Of a stretch of 64,000 nucleotides of DNA, positions 50,413 through 59,474 are shown in pieces. Position 1 is the first letter of the stretch, and each line of letters opens with the position of its first letter. The stretch spans positions 900,137 through 964,136 of the forward strand of contig NW_008246077.1 of NCBI RefSeq assembly GCF_000281045.1, in the 5' to 3' direction. Position numbers and translations under genes: made by a program. The stretch is from Saprolegnia diclina VS20. Lineage: Eukaryota > Oomycota > Saprolegniomycetes > Saprolegniales > Saprolegniaceae. The notes under the pieces were generated by a model that saw nothing but the letters and a program-made list of their open reading frames with translations, searched no databases and was not told where the DNA came from.

Positions 50413-51219
50413 ATGGCGCTGACCAGCGACAACGTCAAGTTTCTCGCAGTCGCCCGCGGGAGCGACAAGGCCATCATCGCGTCGTACGCCCATACGAAGA
50501 AGGACAAGGAAGAGTCGCCCAAGTACTTGGACATGCTCACCAAGGTGCTGCGTGCGCCGACGTGGAAGCAGCAGGTTGCACCCAACAGCCGCCACACGCT
50601 CGACTGCGAACCCAACAAATTTCACTTCACCATGGACAACGACGAGATCGTCTATGTGGCGATCACGGCCGCCGACTACCCGGTCCGGCTCGCGTTCAAG
50701 CTTCTGGCGGCCGTGCAGGAAGAGATGACTGGAAAGCACGCGGCCAAGCTACCGACGGTCAAAGAAGGCGGCCTCGACAAGGAGTGCGCCAAGGGCCTCA
50801 GCGTCATCGCGACGACGTACGATGACCGCACCAAGGTCGACAAGCTCGCCGAGGTCATGGCGCAAGTCGACGCTGTCAAGAGCACGATGCAGGAGAACAT
50901 CCAAGTCGTTCTCTCCAACACGGAGAAGATGGAAATGGTCGAGCAAAAGTCCAACGACCTCAGCGAACAGGCCAAGGTCTTTCGCAACACGGGCAAGAGC
51001 CTCTCGCGGGCCATGTGGTGGAAGAACGTCAAGCTCACAATCGCCCTCGGCCTCGTTGTGATCGTGGTCCTGCTCATTCTCTTGGCCGCGCTCGGCGTCT
51101 TCAAGACGAGCAGCACGACGACAACCCCCAGCTCCGGGACAACCGCACCGCCTGCAACGACAGCACCGCTGCCGACGACCGCCCATCTGCGCCACCTCGT
51201 CACCTCTCAATTCCATTAA
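50413..51219 (+). CDS. VAMP7-like longin SNARE with Asn at the zero layer (copy 2)
   Basis: Intronless, 268 aa, 192 bp after copy 1 on the same strand. Longin domain (VKFLAVARGSDKAIIASY, FHFTMDNDEIVYVAITAADYP), SNARE helix (AQVDAVKSTMQENIQVVL, then SNTEKMEMVEQKSNDL), one membrane helix (IALGLVVIVVLLILLAAL) and a Ser/Thr/Pro-rich luminal tail. The zero-layer position is Asn (LSNTEKMEMV), as in copy 1. The intron of copy 1 falls after CAK, where copy 2 reads CAKGLSVIATTYDD without interruption, so an intron was lost or gained after duplication. Function in vesicle fusion is inferred from the family. Confidence 0.85.
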   Translation: MALTSDNVKFLAVARGSDKAIIASYAHTKKDKEESPKYLDMLTKVLRAPTWKQQVAPNSRHTLDCEPNKFHFTMDNDEIVYVAITAADYPVRLAFKLLAAVQEEMTGKHAAKLPTVKEGGLDKECAKGLSVIATTYDDRTKVDKLAEVMAQVDAVKSTMQENIQVVLSNTEKMEMVEQKSNDLSEQAKVFRNTGKSLSRAMWWKNVKLTIALGLVVIVVLLILLAALGVFKTSSTTTTPSSGTTAPPATTAPLPTTAHLRHLVTSQFH

Positions 51220-51455
51220 TCTACTACTATCCGAAACCTATCCAAAAACTATCCAACTATCTAAGAAAACGATCCATTTACTTGAATTTGGCGCGGTTTC
51301 GCGTCTGTGGTCGATCGAAGCCATCTGTTTTGATTTAATTACTATTGTAATGAAATCATTTTACATACAAAGACTGTGTCTGAATACTCATTTATAAATA
51401 AAAAGCGCTGCATTTTATTCGGCTCCACACAAATCGAGCTCCATTTCACGGGAAT

Positions 51456-52724
51456 ATGGACGGCCTCGAGGCAACGCTCCAGGACGCGCGCTTCGTCCGC
51501 GGAATCGGGCTCCTCAAGGAGAAGCGGTACGAGGAAGCGGTCGTCCACTTCGAAGACTATCTGCGCACCATGTAATGAGTTCATGCGATTGCGGCCGTGA
51601 GGTTGACGCTGGTATGTGTAGGGTCGAGGCCGAAGGCAACGCCGAGTCGCTGAGCGCTGCGCCCGTGTACTACGAGTACGGCAACGCGCTCTTATCGCTC
51701 GCGGAAGCGACCGCCAGCGTCTTTGGCCAGGACGCGACTAAGGGTGAGGAAGGTGAAGCGGAAGACCAGAGCGACTTGGAGGTCGCGTGGGAGATGCTCG
51801 AGATTGCGCGCATCATACTCTCCAAGCACGAAGGCGAAGACGACCGCATCCACAAGGAGCTCTCGCGCGTCCACAGCCGCTTGGGCGACCTCGCCATGGA
51901 GTCGGATCTCTTCCAGGAAGCGCGCGTCGACTATGAAAAGAGCTTGGCGCTGCAAAAGAAGTTCTTGACATCGACGGCGATGGACACGACACCGCTCGCC
52001 GACACGTACTGCTGCATGGCAATCACGTGCATTTACGAGCATGCCAAGCAGCCCGAAGCGGGCGCCGACGAAGAAGAGACCAAGACGGACGCGCCGATTG
52101 TGAGTCACGCGGAAATGGAGGTGCAAGGCGTGCGCTACTACGTCCTCGCCGGCAACGTCATGCGTGACAACCTGTACCGTCAAGCAACGTCGTGCTCACC
52201 GGCCTGCATGACGTTCCTCGAGACACATATTCCGATGGAGACAAAGCCCGAGTCGTCCAAGGGGAAGGGCAAGGCCAAGCCCCCGGTCATGGATGCTTCC
52301 GTCGCCGACCTCACGCTTCCGTACGTGGGCCCCATGGAAGACATGCGCAAGACGTTTGTCGCGGCGGCGCTCAATGCCCGGGGTGTCGACCCGAGCACGG
52401 CAGATGATGCCAGCACGCTCCTTGACGACGACGAGGCCAAGCTTCTCGAGTACCTCGAGATCTACACGGAGATCAAGGAGAAGGTATTAATCACAAAGCG
52501 ATCGTGCAGCCTTGAACGCTTGTATGTAGGTCGACGGGCTCCGCGAGAACGTCGAGGCAAGCCGCGCCGAGGCCGCGGCTGCGTCCATGACAACGGTCGG
52601 GTTTGGCGCTGCGCCGGCCCCCGTCGCGGTCAAGCGCGATGCAGAATCGGCGCCGGTCAACGTTCTGCCGGTGGCGAAGAAGCGGAAACTTGCACCCACG
52701 GCCGTGGTCGACGAGGCCAAGTAA
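51456..52724 (+). CDS. NASP/Sim3/N1-N2-type TPR histone chaperone
   Basis: Three exons, 51456-51571, 51622-52483 and 52530-52724, give 390 aa. TPR1 is in the first exon (GIGLLKEKRYEEAVVHFEDYL), then the family pattern APVYYEYGNALLSLAEATASV, an acidic insert (GEEGEAEDQSDLEVAWEMLEIARIIL), RLGDLAMESDLFQEARVDYEKSLAL, and a lineage-specific insert in the last part. A C-terminal nuclear localisation signal (VAKKRKLAPT) is present. The split TPR with an acidic segment is characteristic of the SHNi-TPR family, which binds H3-H4 and H1 and delivers histones in the nucleus. The order of motifs makes the call fairly secure. Confidence 0.82.
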
Positions 52725-52761
52725 AGTTTATAAACACACACACGTGTCATGCCTGTCTATC

Positions 52762-53352
52762 TCAGAGCTCGTCCTTGGTCACCGAGGGCTCTTGCTGCTC
52801 GTGGGCCCATTTCGCAAAGACGTTCCGGCGCTTCGCCCGCGTCGCCTCGACCATTTCGATCCAATACGCCTCGATCGCCTCCTCGGCCATTTCCGGAAAG
52901 TTGTCGATGGCAAAGCTCTTGCGCCGGTCTCCGTCGCGGCTCTCCATGACGACGACCTCGAAGCTCTCGACGGGCGCCCCGCTCTTGAAGTGTGGCGACG
53001 CGAGCTCGAGCATGAGATACGTGTTGTCGTGAAAGTCACCCGTCTACGCTTCGCCGTCAGTCGACCATTTCGGCGGATTCGCCTACTTGGGTCGCGCCCG
53101 ACGTGACCGCATGCAGCGACAGCGTCATGTAGATGCCCGTGTCCGAGAGCCGCCGCAGCTCGTCGAGTGCAAACTAGCGCCCATCGCATCGCATGTGTTT
53201 CTCAAGACGCGTACCTGCGCAGCGCTGAGAATCGCCGGGTCCGTCGTGTGCTTGTACTCTCGCGGCGTCGCCGTGGCCACGTGGACATCGCCATGCACCG
53301 CAAAGGTCACGAGCGCCAGCAGCAGCCAGCCCACGAGCCTCGCTCGTAGCAT
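52762..53352 (-). CDS. ER-luminal protein with signal peptide and KDEL
   Basis: Three exons, 53215-53352, 53087-53173 and 52762-53043, give 168 aa. It begins with a signal peptide (MLRARLVGWLLLALVTFAVHG) and ends with exact KDEL, so it should be retained in the endoplasmic reticulum. Between them, FALDELRRLSDTGIYMTLSL, then a QTGDFHDNTYLMLELASP strand and SFEVVVMES, resemble the helix-plus-beta-hairpin order of a cystatin-like fold, but without the diagnostic QxVxG. A charged helix (KRRNVFAKWAHEQQE) precedes KDEL. Function is unknown; a folding or protease-inhibitor role would be speculation. Confidence 0.72.
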
Positions 53353-53937
53353 GCTCAAAGATCGCAACACTAATTCCTCTATGCTCGAAATTCGTAGCAA
53401 TTTCATAGCTTCGATTAAAACTTCGATTTGCCTTTGGAAAGAGTGCCCGGCTCACCAGACTTTAGCTCGAACATGAAATTGCTCTGCCCTCCGATAATAC
53501 TACCTCCTCATATGTCTATCGACGGCCACCAGAGGAAAAGCGTTGCGTGCGGCGAACTCGTGTCGTCTTTCTAATACTGGCGTGCCGAGTGGCGACCTTC
53601 AACTGCAACACAAAGGGGTGGTGGGGACGGTCATCCCACTGTGTGTTCCTATCCTCCACGCGCAAAGGAATCCTGCTCCACGCCCGCTCTGTCTGACGAG
53701 CGGTGGAGGCACAGCGCCACTCCATGGACAGCGCCACATCGGCAGCGCCGAAGCTACTGCAACCAGAACACACTGCGCGACCACTCTAGGTGGTCGACAA
53801 GCCACCGGAAACCGCGAATGGAAACCGACGTTAATTCCTTTGTCATACAAAAACGAGGTATACTCGGCACGGTGCAATTTTTAAAAACTCGACCGAGCAG
53901 GTCTCACTTTGCCGTTTGCAACCAAGGAAGAAAGGAC
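53353..53937. other. intergenic, nothing recognised
   Basis: Divergent spacer between the KDEL protein and the first SLC35F6-like gene. The long plus frame from 53641 is only the upstream extension of that gene without conserved sequence. No motif of the CCGGAT type. Confidence 0.45.
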
Positions 53938-55414
53938 ATGTCGACATCGACGAGCGAAGAGCGCAAGACGCGCAAGGGCTTCCTCTGGGGCCTCGTCATG
54001 CTCGTGTCTGGCACGCTGTGTACGATCATCACCAAGGTGCAGTACAGCCTCCAGTCGCTCGGCACGGAGCCGTGCGTCATCAACGGCAACACGACGCTGC
54101 ATTGCTACTTTGACAAGCCGTGGTTCGGCGTCCTCGAGATGAAGCTTGCGATGGCGTGCTGCCTCGTGTTTCTCTACGTCCGGAAGCGCGTCGAACACCG
54201 CGCGTACCTCGAGACGCCCGTCAACAAAATGCAAAAGGGCGGCCGCAAGTACATGCTCACGCCGCAGCAGTCGCGCAAGGCAGCGTCCACCAAGAACGAG
54301 CGCACGCCGTTTCTCGACACCTCGTCATCGGCGTCGGGGCCGTCGTGGTCGACCATCATGCTGCTCATCATCCCGTCGATGCTCGACTTGCTCAACACGG
54401 TGTTTGCCAACATTGGCCTCCTCTGGATCTCGTCATCCATCTACCAGATGACGCGCGGGTCCGTCATCCTCTTCAACGCCTTCTTCTCGGTGCGCTTCAT
54501 GGGCAAGCGCCTCTTCGCTTACCACTACTCGAGCATCCTCCTCGTCATCATCGCCGTCGGCATGGTCTCGTTCGCAGGCCTCTCGCAAGCCGCGATGCAG
54601 TCGGCCGCCGAGCCGTCGGCCGCGGACGCGGAGAAGCAAGCCAACCAGGTTCTCGGCCTCAGCTTCATCTTTGTGGCCCAGTTTCTCTGCGCGATCCAGA
54701 TTGTGATTGAAGAGTACTTTTTGACCAAGCGTCAAGTGAGTCCGATGCTCCTCGTGGGCATTGAGGGGCTCTGGGGCCTCGTCTTCATGGTCGTCTTGAT
54801 CCCGCTGCTGCAGTGGACGCCCCGGGGCACCTCGGGTCTCTCCAAGGTCTGGCACGAAGACTTCTCCGACGCGCTTGTCAAGATCTCCAACTCGTGGCCG
54901 CTCGTCTGGACGGTTGTCGCGTACGTCATTACTATCGGCGTCTTCAACGTACGTCCTCGTCGTCTTATTCGGATGCTTATTCTTACGCGGATGCTTCTTG
55001 CGTAGCTCGCGGCGAGCTTTGTCACCAAGTACCTCAACTCGGTCGTGCGCAGTATCCTCGATGTCCGTCGCTTTGTTGGGATGATGCATGTCTTATGTGG
55101 AGTCATAGACGATGCGCACGATGGGCGTCTGGCTCCTCACGCTCTTTGTCTACTACGTGATCAAGTGGACCGGACCCAACTCGCCGGGCGAGCCGTGGAC
55201 TGTCTGGAGCTGGCTCGAGCTCGCGGGCTTTGCCGTCATGGTCGTGGGCACACTCACGGTACGCGTTTTGCTCTGGGGCCCAACTCATCTCGCCTTGTTG
55301 CGACTGTAGTACAAGAAGATCCTGCGCTTCCCCGGCACGTGGTTGTATGCGGCGGAAGAGCGCGAAGCCAACTTGGCGCTGACCAAGTCGCCGTTCATGG
55401 CCTCGATGCATTAG
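53938..55414 (+). CDS. SLC35F6-like drug/metabolite transporter, copy A
   Basis: Four exons, 53938-54948, 55006-55062, 55109-55258 and 55310-55414, give 440 aa. About ten membrane helices are visible. Family features include GTLCTIITKVQYSLQS in helix 1, KPWFGVLEMKLAM, LLWISSSIYQMTRGSVILFNA (matching the SLC35F6 pattern ASSFQMLRGAVIIFT), VIEEYFLTKRQVSP, GIEGLWGLVFMV and TKYLNSVVRSILD near the end. Animal SLC35F6 is lysosomal/mitochondrial with unknown cargo; related DMT proteins move nucleotide sugars or drugs. Two paralogs follow within 6 kb. Confidence 0.82.
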
Positions 55415-55463
55415 AGACTCGGCTTAAACGCACGCAATGAACTCGTCCAGTGCACGTCGCTTG

Positions 55464-56945
55464 TCAGTGGCGGTCGAGCATAAAGGACGAAATTTCGACT
55501 TGCACCGGGAGCCCACGGTCGTCTTGGTACAAACGGACGCACGGGAAATGCAGAATTTGCTTGTACTGAATCAACACTAAGTCAGATCCTCAAAATACGG
55601 TGCTTGGCGTACCGTGAGCGTCGCCAGCGCCATGAGCACAAACCCGACGGCTTCGACGCTAGCCATGGCCCATGAGCCATCATCAAGAGCCTCTACAATG
55701 CAGTGGGTAGGAATACCATGACCACTCTGTAAAGGGCTCCCCCGGCGACGACGGGCCCGTCCACTCGAGGATGTAGTAGACAATAAAGCCTAGGACCCAT
55801 ACACCGAGCGTTCGCCCGAGCTAGTACAGCTTATATATCATCCCATGGCGCGACAAGCTAGCAAGCATTACCTCGACCATGCTGCGGACGAGCGCCGAGT
55901 GGTGCTTGGTGATGTAGAGGGCTGCAATCTACAACGAGGTGAGGCGTGGGTCAGAGTAGGTGTATAGTGCCTGGTACGAGGCGACACAGAGCATATACAA
56001 GGCAACGAGCAAGCAGAGAAGCCCCGAGCGGCGTAGCTTGACCCACGTGTCTGAAAAGTCTTCGTGCCACAGCTGCGCAAGAGCCGAGTCGGTGGCGGGT
56101 GTCATGTTGAGGAGCGGCGTCATCGGCAGCAAGAGCACGAGACCCCAGAGCCCTTCCATGCCCACGAGCAAGATGGGGCTGACGTGGTGCACGTTGAGAA
56201 AGTGCTCCTCGACGACGAGCTGCAGCGAAAAGATGAGCTGCGAAAGCAGAATGCACGCCATGCCGACGAGCTGGGTCCACTCGGCGTCGACGACGTTTTG
56301 GAACTGGACGCTGAGAATGTCGCGGGGACTCAGGACGCCGTGGCCGAGGACGCCCGCGATCGAGACGATCACCATGGACACGAGCATGAGTAGAATGCTC
56401 CAGATCTGGTAGCAGTGCAGTTTGAGGCCGAGACCGCGGACCGCAAAGCACGCGCTGAAGACGACAACGCACCCCGAGCTCATCTGGTACACGGACGCTG
56501 GGATCCACAAGAGCCCCATGAGCGACAACATCGTCTGGATAAGGTCCAGCGCCGCAGGAAGCACGAGCAGCGAGAGGGAAAACCACGACGGGCCATCGAC
56601 CGACTGCTGCAGGAGCATGCGGCGCTCCTCGTACGTGCGCGGCTGGGGCATGTACTTGACACCGTACTGCTGACGCTTGAAGACGGGTGTCTCGAGGAAG
56701 AGCGATTTCGTGTAGCGTTTGCGCACGACAAGGAAGACAAGGCTCATGCTCATGGCCGCTTTCATCTGGAGCACGCCAAACCACGGCTTGGCAAAGCGGC
56801 AGGTCGTCGACGTCGTGCCATTGGCGTCAGTGCAGCTGTCGGTGCCCGGGACGATGAGGCTAAACTGCGCCTTCATGAGGACGGTCGCGAGGGCGCCGCC
56901 GGCGAGCGCAGCGCTGAGGATCAACGCGGCTTTGCTCGTCGTCAT
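55464..56945 (-). CDS. SLC35F6-like drug/metabolite transporter, copy B
   Basis: Starts at ATG 56945 (MTTSKAALILSAALAGG) and runs through about five exons to 55464. It shares with copy A the segments KPWFGVLQMKAAM, LLWIPASVYQMSSGCVVVFSA, VVEEHFLNVHHVSP, GMEGLWGLVLLL and LWHEDFSDTW. After VASYQ, the only way to join to IAALYITKHHSALVRSMVE is a GC-AG intron (CAG/gcacta ... tag); copies A and C have GT-AG introns at the same place. The last exon encodes YKQILHFPCVRLYQDD, paralogous to the ends of the other copies. It lies tail to tail with copy A, 49 bp between stops. Confidence 0.8.
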
Positions 56946-57157
56946 GTCGAATCCAAAACTGAAAGATTGCAATGCAAAGCATTCCGCCGTTTCATTGGCC
57001 AAAATTCATGGGTTTCATAACGGCCGACCAATCCGCGGCCCCGATCTTGGCCGATCCGACAGGCCAGGGATGCAGCCGCCAAGCATAGAGGAAGCTGGCA
57101 GAGGCCAAAGACAGAGATGACAAGCACACGCTGGTTAAGATTAGTGGCGACAGCGGT

Positions 57158-58648
57158 CTACGCCAGGCGCTTCCGAGCTTCGACGACGAGCGGGTGCTCA
57201 GCCACAAAGCAGATCGTCCGGATGTCGACGCACGTGGCAAAGGCCGCGTCGGCCTCCGCGCGCTTGGCGGCGACCTCAGCATCGTCCTTCCACACGTGGT
57301 GCTTGAGACAGATGGCGAGAATGTCGCCAAGATCAAAGTAGCAGTTGCCCATCAAGAACGAGTATTGCGGCACGACCGAGGCAAGGCGTGCAATGACGTC
57401 CTTCCGGTTCGCGTATGCTGTCTCGATGTTGCCGATCTTGGTGTTGCAGTCGGCGAGAACCCGGAGCGCCTTGGTGAGGATATAGTGGCTCGGGTGCAAG
57501 AAGAGATCCGCGACATTCGTCGAGTGCACGTCGTAGTGCTCCCGGAGGTCGTCGAGGACGTCAGTGGTCTCCTTGTACTGGCGCTTGGCGTACGCAGCGT
57601 CGGCTCGCGCTAGAAGCGCCGCGGCTTCGACCTTGAACTGCTCGATCGCGTCGGCACTCACGCTGCGACCGCAGCCCTTGCACGCCCACGGCGTCGTCTT
57701 GTCCTCCAAAGACCCGACAAAGAGCCCGTCGACGCCGCAAGACGCACAGCACACGCCGTCGACGCGCAGGTCCACGGACGTGGCGAGCGGCTCGGTGCAG
57801 CGCGCGCAGCGGCAGTCAAAGTGCTTGGTGGCGGCGAGGTCGGCCTGCCGGACGTCGCGGCTGCGGTTCGTGTCAATGTACGTGAGCGAGATCTCTTCGC
57901 CGCAGGGAATGAACCGCGTCGCTTTGACCGCGATCGTCGAGTCGCCGGCGTTGGACCACGTGCAGTTGGGGTCGCACGCGTGGTTGACGAGGCCGGCAAG
58001 CGGAAACATGCAGACGGCTGTCACCATGGGCTGGCCTGTCCACGAGTCGACCGAGTACGAGTTTTCGTTGATGCGGCCCGCGAGCTCGACCACGTCGTCG
58101 ACGGTGAGCGACGCCGTCACGGACGACGGCAGCGCCGCCAGTAGCATCGCGGCGCCGGACGCCACCGACGTGTTCCATGCGTCGCCGAGGAGATGCGTCG
58201 CATGGACCATTTCGCGTACGTGCTCGAACGTCGTGGCAACGACATCACTGCTCGATGTAGGGCGCGCGGCTTCGGACGCGCGGGTGCAGAGCAGGCGCAG
58301 AAGGAGCCGGAGGAGGTCGCGGTCCGTGCCCGACTTTTTCACCATGATGTCAATGTCCTCGAGGACGGGGCACTCGAGGTCGTGCACATGCTGCAGCAGC
58401 GACTGGCATGCGTCGCTGCAGTACGTGACTTCGGAGCAGTCGTCGCAGCAAATGTCCGGGTCCGCTGCCTTGTAGCAGACGTTGCAAATCGCGCCGTTGA
58501 ACTCGGAGAGGACGACGCCTGCGTACGCCTTTTCGGAAAAGAGGATGGTGCCGGCGACAACACCTTCGGGCGACGCGACCACAAGCGACCGGCCCTTGTT
58601 CGGGTCCGTCACGAGGCGCAGGCGGGGAACGCTGCTCACGACCGACAT
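57158..58648 (-). CDS. SMYD-type SET/MYND lysine methyltransferase
   Basis: Intronless, 496 aa, ATG 58648. The SET domain is split by a MYND zinc finger in the SMYD manner: N-terminal SET strand (RLRLVTDPNKGRSLVVA), MYND (CNVCYKAADPDICCDDCSEV, then YCSDACQ...H..EC), the SET core NHACDPNCTW and GEEISLTYID, and a post-SET cluster (FDCRCARC plus CCASC...CKGC). A helical TPR-like C-terminal domain follows (about residues 330-496). The S-adenosylmethionine-binding motifs are intact, so it is probably an active methyltransferase for histone or non-histone lysines. A TATCCGGATG motif lies 41 bp upstream. Confidence 0.86.
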   Translation of the reverse strand: MSVVSSVPRLRLVTDPNKGRSLVVASPEGVVAGTILFSEKAYAGVVLSEFNGAICNVCYKAADPDICCDDCSEVTYCSDACQSLLQHVHDLECPVLEDIDIMVKKSGTDRDLLRLLLRLLCTRASEAARPTSSSDVVATTFEHVREMVHATHLLGDAWNTSVASGAAMLLAALPSSVTASLTVDDVVELAGRINENSYSVDSWTGQPMVTAVCMFPLAGLVNHACDPNCTWSNAGDSTIAVKATRFIPCGEEISLTYIDTNRSRDVRQADLAATKHFDCRCARCTEPLATSVDLRVDGVCCASCGVDGLFVGSLEDKTTPWACKGCGRSVSADAIEQFKVEAAALLARADAAYAKRQYKETTDVLDDLREHYDVHSTNVADLFLHPSHYILTKALRVLADCNTKIGNIETAYANRKDVIARLASVVPQYSFLMGNCYFDLGDILAICLKHHVWKDDAEVAAKRAEADAAFATCVDIRTICFVAEHPLVVEARKRLA

Positions 58649-58689
58649 GCTCTAGCGAAATGACCAATACTTTTGCGCGGGACCAACGT

Positions 58690-58699
58690 TATCCGGATG
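58690..58699. promoter_or_regulatory. TATCCGGATG motif upstream of SMYD gene
   Basis: Exact copy, 41 bp before the minus-strand start at 58648; the palindromic core lets it serve either strand. Confidence 0.48.
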
Positions 58700-59125
58700 T
58701 CTTTTTTCCTGGCCAGCATCGTGGATACATCACCTCGCGTATACGTCGCAGGCCATGATGATGGATCGCGCTGGGTGGACGAGACGCACGGGTGAGGCCT
58801 CTTGCCGTCAGTCTTTGTCACTGCTTTCAAGAGACCTCCGGATCGCGATTTTTTCGATAGGAAATGTATAGCACCAATGTATGACCGTGTTTCGCGTTAT
58901 CTTCATTATTACACAAAGACTTCGCATACGTAGAGACTAGCAATCTCCTTCTTCTTCATTCGCTCGCCGGGCCGTGGCTGCGCAGGCGGCGGCGCGGGGG
59001 CTCGTCTGGCTCTTCTGTCGTCGCCCTACGACGCTCATGGCCGCGGGTGAGGCACTGGACGACACATAGAGCACTAACTTGGCCTAACGTCGCACTGGCA
59101 CGTGTGTACCATGTGTGTGTCGTGT

Positions 59126-59151
59126 GTACTAGTAGTAACTATTACTAGTAC
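59126..59151. repeat. inverted repeat, 9-bp arms
   Basis: Arms gtactagta and tactagtac flank an 8-base spacer in AT-rich intergenic sequence. It could be a binding site for a dimeric factor or a small cruciform. Confidence 0.6.
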
Positions 59152-59377
59152 ATGCGAACGGCGCTGGCCAACAAGCTGCACATAGCTTAGCGCGCCGAGC
59201 TTGGCGTGCGATCCTTGTCGTTACGATGGCAAAAGCGCAGGACGAGCTTGACCCAAGTCGCGCGGCAGATTGCACGTGGTGGCTGCAGACAGGTTCACGG
59301 CCGGGCGGCGCACACCGCACGAGGCAAGAAGAGACCCTTTGACGGCATTGCCTGCCAAGAGAGAGTCCATCGCATCG

Positions 59378-59387
59378 TATCCGGACG
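59378..59387. promoter_or_regulatory. TATCCGGACG motif upstream of transporter copy C
   Basis: Variant of the recurrent palindrome, 88 bp before the ATG at 59475. Confidence 0.4.
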
Positions 59388-59474
59388 AGTTGAAGTTGCC
59401 ACCTTGCCCTTTTGTCGCCGTAACCGGCATCGAATTCGAATCCAGTGGCTACTTGTCATATCCACATTGGTACG

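Larger units (their letters stand above)
58649..59474. other. divergent intergenic region of 826 bp
   Basis: Holds the promoter motif for SMYD (58690-58699), an inverted repeat (59126-59151) and a motif for copy C (59378-59387). Frames here lack coding character. Confidence 0.5.
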
